Below the pieces are notes generated by a model that saw only the letters and a program-made list of their open reading frames with translations, did not search any database and was not told where the DNA came from. 64,000 bases of DNA from Panopea generosa. Taxonomy: Eukaryota > Mollusca > Bivalvia > Adapedonta > Hiatellidae. Below are positions 33,621 through 44,343 of the stretch, in pieces (the first letter of the stretch is position 1; the number at the start of each line of letters is the position of its first letter). The position numbers and the translations under genes were made by a program. The stretch is from positions 42,919,769 to 42,983,768 of the forward strand of contig CM055903.1 in NCBI GenBank assembly GCA_029582155.1, given 5' to 3'.

Positions 33621-34044
33621 TGGTAAAGCACCTGGACAGTAATGTGTAGTGTACAAAAGTATAGCAAGTACACAATACTATATAAGAGGATTCCAGGAAG
33701 GTATAACACATGCCCAAAACGAACATACCACCAGTGCTGTTAAACACACATTAAGGAAGCATAACACGATCACAAAACAGTAGTAAATAATGTCGAATCA
33801 TGCACAAATCTGACATAAAGTCCCTCGGATTTAATTTGATTTGCGCGTAATTCGACATTCTTTACACATGCATAAAAATAAAAACAATCGAATTTAATCC
33901 TATTAGTAAATTTCTCGTTAATATTTTGAATGAAAATGTACATTTTCTAAATAGTATATAATTCATGGGTTTTATACATACAAACTTTGCCCCGAACAAT
34001 TTACCATTTTCTAACCGGGAATATTACTGACCATGACACTTTTT

Positions 34045-34210
34045 ATGCAAGAAACGGCATTATCTCTTGGATTCAACAAACCACTTAAATTAGAACAAAT
34101 TGAGTGTTTGAATGCTGTTTCGGTGGAATAGGACGCCATTGCGGCACTCCTGACTTGTTACGGGAAAACTTCGAAATATAAACAAATCCCAGAGTTCATG
34201 CATTGGGTCA
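34045..34210 (+). pseudogene. possible RecQ-like helicase N-terminal fragment, decayed
   Basis: The plus strand reads ETALSLGFNKPLKLEQIEC, LNAVSVE, stop, then DAIAALLTCYGKTS. It resembles the start of a RecQ/DEAD-type helicase (L-K-x-x-Q-x-x-x-L followed by D-x-x-A-x-L-x-T-G-Y-G-K-S), with the Walker A Gly replaced by Cys and an internal stop. The match is short. Confidence 0.35.
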
Positions 34211-34899
34211 TAAGTCAGTGGTAACACAATGCGGACATCGTGCGTCTGCTGACTGAGATGTGTATGGAAATGCTTCTATATCGTTTTCAGCAGGAGAAAA
34301 TTGCAACCATGTCGGACCATTGTTTCACTGACCACAGGTAATCGTGTTAGGTTGAAGGAAGATGCAAAATAGGCATGCACTATTTGCAAAGGTGTCTAGA
34401 GCGATATCGGCCATTTCCGAAAAGAGCTATGGTTTTAATTAGAATCTCTTTTTCAAATAATATCAGTATCCCACTTTGATGACATAATTATGTCCATCAA
34501 TTTTTTGGTGTGATTGTTTCTAACTGAAGAATATTTCATTTTCATCCATATAAAATTATTCCGAGAATATATGAAATTATCGAGATAGATGAGATAATTT
34601 AGCGGGTTCCGTGAGAAGACCACATTCAGTTGATGAGATTCTAAACTCCGTTTTTTTTGTTATTAATGCCTTATTTATGGTGATGCTATGTATCCAATAT
34701 AAATAACATATGATCTCCCACTATTTTTAGAAAGAATGGAATCATTTTCTAAAGTAAACATGATTATATGCCATGTTCAAGAATACCGGTATGGGTGGTA
34801 CTTTTCAAACATTGGTTATGTAGACCTATATAGAATAAAAAAAACTGTATTGACGAAATAGGATAGTCGGTGTCATTATGGATTCCAGTGTGAAATGTT

Positions 34900-36330
34900 G
34901 CTATGACAACCCAACACAATAATTATACAACTGAGCATAGTGATTATACAAGCAAACACAATGCCATGGAAACCAAACACATTGAACACATTGATTATAC
35001 AACACAACCTGATGATATTACAATCGGACACAATGGTTACAACCTAACACAATGTCATGACAACCCAAGACAATGATTATGCAACTCAACATAATGATGA
35101 GACAACCAAACGCAATGGTATGACAACCAAACACAATGATTATACAAAAAACCAACCTGATGCTATTACAGTCAAACATAATGGTTAACACCCAGCACAA
35201 TGTCATGACAACACAACACAATGATTATACAACCGAGCATATTGATTATACAAACCAACACAATGCCATGGTAACCTAACACATTGAACACATTGATAAT
35301 ACAACACAACCTGATGATATAATAATCGAACACAATGGTTACAACCCAACACAATGTCATGACAACCCAACACAATGATTATACAACCCAACATAATGAT
35401 GAGACAACCAAACGCAATGTTATGACAACCAAACACAATGATTATACAAAGAACAACCTGATGCTATTACAGTCAAACATAATGGTTAACACCCAGCACA
35501 ATGTCATGACAACACAACACAATGATTATACAACCGAGCATATTGATTATACAAACCAACACAATGCCACGGCAGGCAACCAAACACATTGAACAGATTG
35601 ATTATACATCACAAACTGATGCTATTACAGTCGAACACAATGGTTACAACCCAGCACAATGTCATGGCAACACCACACAATGATTATACAACCCCACACT
35701 AATGTTGAGACAACCAAACATAAAGATGAGACAACCAAACATAATGATCAGACAACCAAACATAATGATGAGACAACCCAATCCTAATGTTGAGACAACC
35801 CAACATAAAGATGAGACAACCAAACATAAAGATGAGACAACAGAACAAAATGTTATGACAACACAACATAGTGCTTTTACAACTGACATTGATTATACAG
35901 CGCAACACAATGCCATGACAACCCAATACAATGATTATACAACCCAACATAATGATGACCGAACATAATAATGAGACAACCGAACGCAATGTCATGACAA
36001 CCCAAAGCAATGATTATACTACCGAACATAATGATGAGACAATCGAACACAATGCCATGACAACGCAACACAATGATTATACTACCCAACATAATGATGA
36101 GACAACCGAACATTATGATGAGACAACCGAACGCAATGCAATGACAACCCAACGCAATGATTATACAACCCAACATAATGATGAGACAACCGAACACAAT
36201 GTTATAAACGTGCATAATAATATGACTACTAAACGAAACATGTTCATACGACCGAACATAATGTTTTTACAACCCAACACAATGCTAAGACAAGCCATCC
36301 AAATGACCCATAACCAAAGACAATGACACG
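34900..36330. repeat. second 21-bp satellite with a 302-bp higher-order repeat
   Basis: The basic unit is about 21 bp (ACAACCCAACACAATGATTAT, ACAACCGAACATAATGATGAG), encoding runs such as TTQHNDYTTQHNDE. In 34920-35680 the units form a higher-order repeat of about 302 bp: the same landmark (ATTATACAACYGAGCATA) recurs at 34922, 35224 and 35525. From about 35700 to 36250 the array is simple. Several frames stay open, and no gene is called. The unit does not obviously align to the 21-bp satellite at 32340. Confidence 0.93.
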
Positions 36331-36339
36331 AAAACCCAA

Positions 36340-37505
36340 GATAATAATACAATAGCCTTTTGACAGTAAAACATGTCAGATAAAAATAGTATGATAAACA
36401 AGATAACACACAAGACGACAGTTAAATACACTCGATTAACCAGACGATAGTGATATTTTAGATTACATCAACGGATATGCGTATTACTTGATACTTATAA
36501 CAAATTACGAATTCAGGAATAAAATATCCCGTTTTCAGCTTAAACGGGGACCATAAGTGTTGAACGTCACGTATATGATCGTGTGAATAAATACTAACTT
36601 TTGAAAAAGTGCATAGATCTATTGCCGTTTATGTATTAATTATTCTAGAAAGTTAATCATATGCATGCTGTTAAAGATATCGGGACTTAAAACAGGTAAT
36701 ACTTTTCTGATACTGTGATTATTGATCTTAAAAGGCACACTTGTTGTTTGTATAGGGTATTATGTGCAATGCACTTAAAATGGAGTACACACCAAGGTGA
36801 TGTTTAAAAAATCATTACAGATGAAAAAACTTCATTAATTGCTCTTGTTATTTCTACTGTGAATAAAACATGTTTAAAGCCGTGTCATTCATAAAAAGAC
36901 CCGAATCAAAGCAGGGAAGCTTAAATTGTAGTTTGTTTACATCTGCAGGGCCAATATACAAGTAGAATTACAGGAGTTATGTCTCACCCAAGATATTTAT
37001 TCTATGTTGACTAAGCGAAAGTAGACTTCAGAAATAATGTATTTATACACAAACTTCCAAGAATATTTTTTTCTAAATTAACAATTCAAACATGACAGTG
37101 CTTTCAAAATCGTTCAAGTACATCATTACTATTATCTATCTTCGCCATTATGCGACTGGGAACACTTCCTGTTTCTTGATCTTGCTAAAACTTTTATTAT
37201 ATAAAAAGCATTGAGAAAAGAAACTTTATATACTCGATAATCTACTTCCTCTTTAGTTGATATTTGAAAGTTTGTATGTATAAAAAAGGTATTTGATAAT
37301 GTATAGGGGCCTACATAATTCTATTGCAATTTATAATGACTGCAATGAATCATTGAATTGAATCAGCTATGTATAAGTCATTGACAACTTATGTATGGCT
37401 GTATTGTAACATGTGCATCTATCTGTTTGTTTGTATTTTGTTATTTACCTGGTGTTTCCCAAAGGAAATTACAGCTATGACGTAATTAAATAAAATGGCG
37501 TCTAT
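36340..37505. other. no recognised feature
   Basis: AT-rich DNA between the second 21-bp array and a SINE. No repeat, coding signature or element end was recognised. Confidence 0.45.
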
Positions 37506-37509
37506 GTCA

Positions 37510-37735
37510 AATAAACCGCAGCGGTGGTCTAAGGGTAGAGCGTCTGCTTCGCATGTGGTAGGTGGCTGTATGTTTAATCCCCGCCCGGGTTATACCAATA
37601 ACTTGAACACTAATACTTGACGCTTCCTTGCTTGGCGCTCAGTATTTAGAGGTTAGTTCTAGGTTTGATCGGTCCGGTGTCAGTTTAATGTGACTGGGGT
37701 GGGGTGTCACACTGTGTGTTTGCAGTATGATACAT
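37510..37735 (+). mobile_element. SINE family C, longest copy
   Basis: Head GCAGCGGTGGTCTAAGGGTA with TTTAATCCCCGCCCGGG, body CTTCCTTGCTTGGCGCTCAG and TTCTAGGTTTGATCGG, then TGACTGGGGTGGGGTGTCAC. Matches 31350-31510 and extends beyond it. Confidence 0.8.
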
Positions 37736-37844
37736 CAGTGTGCCAGCGCTTAGAATACTGATCTAATTAGACACCGTCGCAATATAACTTAAACATTGTT
37801 GAAAGCAACGGTAAACACTTAATAATAACACTCAAGTAGGTGTA

Positions 37845-38085
37845 CTTCTAGTGATATCGCAATTAAGGTATCGGTGAGAGTGATTTATACTTACATAGTT
37901 TCCTTCTAGTGATATTGCAATTAAGGTATCGATGAGAGTGATTTATGCTTACATATTATCCTCCTAGTGATATCGCAATTAAGGTATCGGTGAGAGTGAC
38001 TTATACTTACATTTATACTTACATAGTATCCTTCTAGTGATATCGCAATTAAGGTATCGATGAGAGTGATTTATACTAACAAATT
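37845..38085. repeat. 58-bp tandem repeat, 4 copies
   Basis: The unit CTAGTGATATCGCAATTAAG, GTATCGGTGAGAGTGATTTA, TACTTACATAG. One unit carries an extra internal duplication of TTATACTTACAT. Confidence 0.9.
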
Positions 38086-38431
38086 TGTTTGTTTATCATC
38101 ATTGGACAACAGAAAAAAACTATCTCAGACAGTTTAACAAATACTTTATATTTGTTTTCAAATATGTTATGAACTGACTTAGAAACTTTAAAAAAGTCTA
38201 ACTATAAGAGGGATTTCAATTCTAACTAACAGTTACCTGTATCGATCAACATCAACTGTTCTCAAGTAAACAAAATACGAAACGCAAAACAGATTTAAAA
38301 AATTTTTTTATGCAGTAATGATTGCCAAATATAGCTCTGTTAAAGTTGAACAAATGGTGCCCATGATGTTTAGAATGACTCCGGAGCAAGGATTCCAATA
38401 GTGGACTGCTTTTGCCTAAATTTCCAAGGAG

Positions 38432-38562
38432 GCATAATGTTTTTTATCATGGCTGATGGGAACATTATGATAGGGATGACACATGGATCAAGACTAGAAG
38501 AAGTTTCTTCTTATGTAGTTATATATAGAGGAATATCATATGACTATGCTATAAGTACCAGG
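38432..38562 (+). pseudogene. decayed plexin sema exon, left half
   Basis: Reads FIMADGNIMIGMTHGSRLEE, then VSSYVVIYRGISYDYAISTR. This aligns residue for residue with the intact plexin exon at about 51526-51650 (FIMPDGNMMIGVTFGSGLEE and on to ISYDYLISTR). The similarity stops at AGTACCAGG, where the Harbinger terminal repeat begins, and resumes at about 49668. No stop lies in this half, but no splice-ready 5' part was found. Confidence 0.85.
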
Positions 38563-38748
38563 CCCCGGTTTCACTAAACTTCTTAAGTCCGTCCTCAAAC
38601 TCAAATCTGAGATTTTCCATAAATAGATTGAGATTTCCTCAAATCATGTTTCACGAAACGTTTTTGAGAAATTTCTCAACTCAATTCTTGAGTATTTCCT
38701 CAAATATTTGAGGCTGCTTCCTACCTATCTTAAGTCATTTCCTCAAAT

Positions 38749-39154
38749 ATGGCGCTTGCACGTAGGTACCGGCGACGACATCGCGTTAGACGGCGGATCT
38801 TCCGTGAGAGAATTGACCCGATGGCGGATGACGATCTATATGTGTTTTCACGATATCGGTTTCACAAACAAACTATTATGTTCATTGTAAACTTGATCGC
38901 ACATTTAATTACCCCCATATGCGAGCGTTCCTTTCCTGTGCCCCCAACTTTACAAGTGTTAGCGACGCTAAGATTTTTAGCTTCAGGGTCACATTATCGC
39001 TTAGTAGGAGATTCTTGGGGTCTCTCAGTTGCCACAGTCAGTCGGTGTGTCAGTAGAGTGACAAAAGCCCTTTGTAGTCTTGCACCACGGCTGATAAAGT
39101 TCCCAAATGGTGTCGATGCAGAAAAAGAAAAGCAGGCATTTTATCGAATTGCAG
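38749..39154 (+). pseudogene. Harbinger transposase, exon 1
   Basis: The first of four exons of a HARBI1-like DDE nuclease. The ATG at 38749 opens MALARRYRRRHRVRRR, then PPTLQVLATLRFLASGSHY, GLSVATVSRCVSRVTKAL and FPNGVDAEKEKQAFYRIAG. These are the helix-turn-helix-like N-terminal region and the linker before the first catalytic Asp. It ends in phase 1 at G|GTAAGA. The joined four exons give 335 residues, close to the family norm. Exon 3 contains a stop, hence the pseudogene call for the whole gene. Confidence 0.85.
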
Positions 39155-40602
39155 GTAAGAGTTTCTGCAAACTACATCTATAAATTAGAGCTACGAGTAT
39201 TTGATTGTTTAAACACCCAAGTCAGGGCCTCATGTAAGGCCTGTATATTTTCATTCGGGAATGAAAACATCCTGCACCGCTTTGACCTAGATAAAATCAG
39301 TCGTGGCTAGCCGCGATCACTGCATCATTAATATTGCAGAATATCACCATTGTCAGCGCGATCAGGGTGAATCTGTATCTGGCAAGACAGAGATAATTTA
39401 CTTGTTCGGATAGCGTAAATACAACTTTCAGCTAAGCTTGATGGGGTGATAATTGACGATAATTGTCGTCATTACTTATTTAAATAACGGTTTATATACA
39501 AAACCTTGGTTGACATGTGTACCTCTTTCGCCAAACTGATGAAGTTTGAATTTCTTTAATTACAATTAACCTTTAATTGTAATTATAAAGATAATCCGCC
39601 GAAGTCACGTGCAAACAGGCACGTGTTTGTTAAAGGCATGCCTTTGACGGCTGTTCATTAGATGAACAAGAATTCATGTTCACTTTAATTACTAAATTAC
39701 CCAATTAACAATTAACAATTATTCAATTAATTGATTAAGGTAATTATTGTGATTTCACGTGGAAGAGGTCAGGGTCTACACTGTTTGCATAGTATGTTTT
39801 AAAAAGGTATCCGAACTATAGAGGCGCCTCAAAGGCGACAGTCGTCAAGGTGTGATAAACTGTTTCACGCATAGCCCATCCCGCCATTGTTTTGACGACT
39901 CTATGCCCAAACATCAGTTTGACGAGGTGACTTATTTTTTGCTATATATTATCAGTTTGACGAGATGGCAGGTTGACGAGGAGACCCGAACCCGCTACAG
40001 TTATGCTGGAATATTAGTGTTTCAATGTCAGAGTGGGTGGGGTAACCGACTGTCGACACAACATGCATGAAGGCGGCAAAACAGCTGGACGATTTTATAC
40101 TAATACGATAAGTGTTTTTACTGGTTCTTTTGTAAATCTACTTTTATACAGTAATTTTATTGGGAGAATATCTCGTTGAGTATATTTAACACTGATCCAT
40201 TTAAACCTAACCTAGTCTTTGTTTACAAATTTGCAGTATGTAAATAATGTAAACACTGGAATTCAGTGAGATTCTTCATGTTGACGAGCTTTCTTATAAC
40301 ATGAGAGTCGTGGGTTCGAATTGCTTAAGCTGGTTAAATAAAACTATAAAGAAGACGTAGAGTTGGATGAAGGACAAGTCGTCCCAAAGACAATTTGTCC
40401 CTAATTTTAAGAACAACTCGACAAAACCAAAGATGAGTTGACACCAACACTGTAACTGATAGTTTCCCTTGTAAACCTAACCCGATATACCTATTACCGT
40501 GAATGCTCGGATAATAACAATCTGATAAGACATGCACAAAACTTCAACTTCTGTTAGCATCGGCATTTGTTTGCATTTCATATCAGCAACTGTTTTTTTT
40601 TG

Positions 40603-40858
40603 CCCGATTAGCTCAGTTGGTTACGCATCTGACTATCAATCCAGGGGTCGCAAGTTCGAACCCTCTCCGTGATGATTGATATACGATGTTGTGTCTCATT
40701 ATCATTCGTCTCTCACCACTGATTCTAGTGGGAAAGTTACTTGCGGAGATGGGGTGTGCTCGAGTACTGGTTAATCCTAGGAAACAGTGGTTAGGTTAAC
40801 TGATCGTCTGTTAGCCTTCGATGGCATAAATAATGACACTAAATATTCAATTAATCAT
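40603..40858 (+). mobile_element. tRNA-derived SINE, family A, copy 2
   Basis: Head GCCCGATTAGCTCAGTTGGT with CAAGTTCGAACCC, body TCTCACCACTGATTC, GGAGATGGGGTGTGC and TCGATGGCATAA. Matches the copy at 2304. It sits in intron 1 of the Harbinger transposase. Confidence 0.85.
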
Positions 40859-41561
40859 TTTTTACTCAGCACACTTAGTAACCATATTACTGTTTATAAC
40901 TGATTCCATTCTTTACATGGTTGAATTTTTTTTTTAGGTATGACCAGTATAATTTTAGATATCTCTATCTTTTTTTACTGTCTTGAACAGAGAAAAGCAA
41001 ACACAACAATGTACAAAACTTTAGTTTGTTTTGCCATATATCCACAAAGGCTAACTGTATGCCACAGTATGGCAAGGTTTTGGTAGTCCACACGTCGAGT
41101 TGTATATATTAATTTAGTATGTAAGACTCCCAATGAAGCATTCTTTATACATCCTCACCTGTTAATTACACCATATTTATATTGCATGATATGTGACATT
41201 TTTTACTGCCTGAACTAAACAGAAAATAGACTGCAGCTTGCTTGTGGCACAATTGGATAAAATGAATATATAGGAGAGATAATGAGTTAAATGCTTAACA
41301 AATCACAAACACAGATCTTTGATTGGAAATGTATTGCTTCTATTTTCAAATGTTTTCATCAACATTATACATTTACAAGAAGAATAACGTTTTGTACACT
41401 TTCATATACCTGTATATACATAATTAAAACTACAATGTATCTCGAAATGTTTCTGGAAATAGGACTGAAAAATCATTAAAAACACAAATTGATATTTTCA
41501 GTTTTAATTTTTCTTGATTTATCACAACCATGTGATAATATATAATAAAATTTATTGTCAG

Positions 41562-41674
41562 GATTTCCAAACGTGATCAGTGCAGTTGATGGAACATTCA
41601 TTAGAATATTGGCACCAAATGATCATGAGCAAGATTTTGTTTACCGGAAAGGATTCCATGCTCTTAATGTACAG
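41562..41674 (+). pseudogene. Harbinger transposase, exon 2 (first catalytic Asp)
   Basis: Bounded by a TTATTGTCAG acceptor and an ACAG|GTATAT donor; phase 1 in, phase 0 out. Reads GFPNVISAVDGTFIRILAP then DFVYRKGFHALNVQ. A-V-D-G-T carries the first Asp of the DDE triad, and the R-K-x-x-x-x-x-N-V-Q block is typical of DDE_Tnp_4 proteins. The track of splice phases fits the neighbouring exons. Confidence 0.85.
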
Positions 41675-42039
41675 GTATATATTTTTGGTTATTAATGACA
41701 CACACACACACACACTGTATATTTAAAATTACAGACAATTAATATTTATTATCACAGCCACAATATATATAATGTCAACTTCTCATGATGTTCATCTAAA
41801 CATATGTCGCATGTATTTCTTGCATAATGGACAAGGATACATGTATCTGTATTTTGATCAGGATTAGATATTTCAATAATTATTCAAAGTTGGGAAATAA
41901 AAAGAATCGTTCATGGCTTAAATTTCGGTTAAATCTGTCCCTTCGGATAACTGTACACTGAGTCTCATTTTGGCCAAAACAGTTTCCCCTCAAGACGGAA
42001 TTTTCTATCCAAGCCTCTAACCTTGTAGTGTTGCACGTA

Positions 42040-42775
42040 TGGTAATGTCATGTTCATCTCAACATGTATGTGTCACTTATGGTAAGTACATGTTCATCTC
42101 AACATGTATGTGTCACTTATGGTCAGTACATGTTCATCTCAACTTGTATGTGTAACATATGGTCAGTACATGTTTATCTCAATATGTATGTGTCACGTAT
42201 GCTAATAACATGTTCATCTCAACATGTATGTGTCATGTATGGTCAGTTCATGTTCATCTCAACATGTATGTGTCATGTATGGTCAGTACATGTTCATCAC
42301 AGCATGTATTTGTAACATATGGTCAGTACATGTTCATCTCAATATGTATGTGTCACATATGCTAATAACATGTTCATCTCAACATGTATGTGTCATGTAT
42401 GGTTTTTATATGTTCATCTCAACATGTATGTGTCATGTATGGCCAGCACATGTTCATCTCAACATGTAGGTACATGTTCATCTCAGCATGTATGTGTCAA
42501 GTATGGCAAGTGCGTGTTCATCACAGCATGTATGTGTCACATATAGTCAGTACATATTCATCTCAACATGTATGTGTCATGTATGGTAATTATATGTTCA
42601 TCTCAACATGTATGTGTCATGTATGGCCAGCACATGTTCATCTCAACATGTAGGTTCATGTTCATCTCAACATGTAGGTACATGTTCATCTCAACATGTA
42701 TGTGTCATGTATGGCAGGTACATGTTCATCTCAACATGTATGTGTCATGTATGGCAAGTACATGCTTATTATTTG
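42040..42775 (+). repeat. 40-bp satellite in the transposase intron, about 18 copies
   Basis: The unit ACATGTTCATCTCAACATGT then ATGTGTCATGTATGGTCAGT repeats every 40 bp with some shortened copies (GTAGGTACATGTTCATCTC). It lies between transposase exons 2 and 3. Apparent frames such as MYVSCMVSTCSSQHVC are a by-product. Confidence 0.93.
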
Positions 42776-42828
42776 AAGATATGTGGCTAATTACCAACAC
42801 CATGTTATAATATATGTCATGATTTCAG

Positions 42829-42940
42829 ATGTCTTGCGATTCCAGATTCCGAATAACAAACTGTGTTTCCAAATGACCTGGGTCCGTTCATGATGTCAGA
42901 ATTTTCAGAGAAAGTCAACTTTGCAGGTCTTTTGAAAATG
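42829..42940 (+). pseudogene. Harbinger transposase, exon 3, Trp codon replaced by TGA
   Basis: Acceptor ATGATTTCAG, donor AATG|GTATGT, phase 0 in and 1 out. Reads MSCDSRFRITNCVSK, stop, PGSVHDVRIFRESQL. The family has K-W-P-G-S-x-H-D here, so the TGA at 42874-42876 replaces Trp by a single base change. Otherwise the exon is intact, so the element was inactivated recently or this is one defective copy. Confidence 0.85.
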
Positions 42941-43837
42941 GTATGTGAAATATGTAATGATGTTGCATTTGTTAAAACATCATTATTATATCATTTGGGA
43001 ATTTCATGATCCTGGGTCTCATGGTTTGTCCCTGGGGATGGGGTCTTCTTTACTAGATCTGTGTAAGAGAAATTGACAAAAACACCATCTTTTCTTATGA
43101 CTGAATGGACTTATGTGAACTGCTCGATAATTCATTTCTTGAATTGGCCATTTTCTGTTCATGAACTGTTCTAGAACTGGTTCAAAAACAGCTCTTGAAC
43201 TTCCCTGCTGAGGATATATTCAAAAGATTTTAACTGTAACCTCATGCACTTAGAGCCAAGACATGGAGAATCAGAGAGTAGGAGGGAGTGTCCCCTACAC
43301 ACACCCAGGAAATTTTGATATCTTAAAAACAAAATGCTGCATTCTTTTAAGTTATAGGATAAAATAAATTCTATGTTGTTATTTACTGACTATTTAAATT
43401 TTTTAAACAATTTTTATTAATATATAATCATAGAACTATAGTCTATAAAAATCTTAAACTTGGATAAAAACATTTTTTCTATTATATCATGCCTTTATAT
43501 TAATATACTCTGAATCTCACATATTGCCATAATTATACCTATTTATAGGGAGTATATCAGGGGAACACAATAGATTCCATTTAAACATGCCAAAATATAA
43601 TAATTATAAATCTTAGAAACAGTGTATGTGTATCCATTTAAGGCATTTCTAGTTCATTTTTTTTTTGTAGACTACCTCTGAAGTAGTGGTAATGATAATT
43701 GGATGAGTTAAATAATAACATTAGTAATGAAGACTTTATTTAAATGTTAAAAGTTATATGAACTATACCATCTGCCATGAGGCCCTGATGAACACAAGTG
43801 CTAGCAAATACACAATAAAAAAATACGCAAGTGAAAG

Positions 43838-43915
43838 ACAAAGAGGATTCAAACTCGCAACCACTAGATTGATAGTCAAACTTCTACTGACTGAGCTAAT
43901 TAGGTCTGGCTTTTA
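43838..43915 (-). mobile_element. SINE family A head, minus strand
   Basis: The minus strand reads CTAATTAGCTCAGTCAGTAG, TTTGACTATCAATC and TTGCGAGTTTGAATCCTC, the family A head without its body. In intron 3 of the transposase. Confidence 0.65.
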
Positions 43916-43966
43916 TATGATATGAAAGATCTGTTAAGTGACATTAATATATGCATGTATTTTCAG

Positions 43967-44343
43967 GTAGTCATGATGGACTCCTCCTTGGGGATTCAGG
44001 ATACCCATGCAGGCCATTTTTAATGACGCCCTACAACTCGACCAGAAACAACAGCCAGATTAGATTTAACAACTCTCTATGTAGGACTCGCGTTTTGATA
44101 GAACAAACCTTTGGTATTTTAAAAAGACGTTTTAGCTGTCTGCACAGCTGTCTGAGAGTAAAGCCAACAAAAGCTGCTATAATTGTTGTTGCCTGCGCAG
44201 TCTTGCACAACGTTGGAATTCAGGAAGGCGACATTCTTCCTCCAGAAGAAGAAGAAGTGAATGAAGGGCCTGTACATCAGGTGCCTTTACAAGGTGATGG
44301 AGAGGCAATTAGGAATCACATTTGTGCGAACCATTTTTCATAA
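43967..44343 (+). pseudogene. Harbinger transposase, exon 4 (second Asp and Glu)
   Basis: Acceptor TGTATTTTCAG, phase 1 in, TAA at 44341-44343. Reads GSHDGLLLGDSGYPC (second catalytic Asp in L-G-D-S-G-Y), TRVLIEQTFGILKRRFSCLH (the Glu of the triad in I-E-x-x-F-G), then IIVVACAVLHNVGI, ending in an acidic stretch and NHFS. All three catalytic residues remain despite the stop in exon 3. Confidence 0.88.

Noticed and set aside
35335-36326. Asn/Thr/His-rich frames of 85-131 residues
   Set aside because: Same reason: 21-bp satellite with open frames on both strands.
42064-42810. Cys/Ser-rich frames as a secreted repeat protein
   Set aside because: Produced by the 40-bp satellite in the transposase intron; 40 is not a multiple of three, so the same unit is read in shifting frames.
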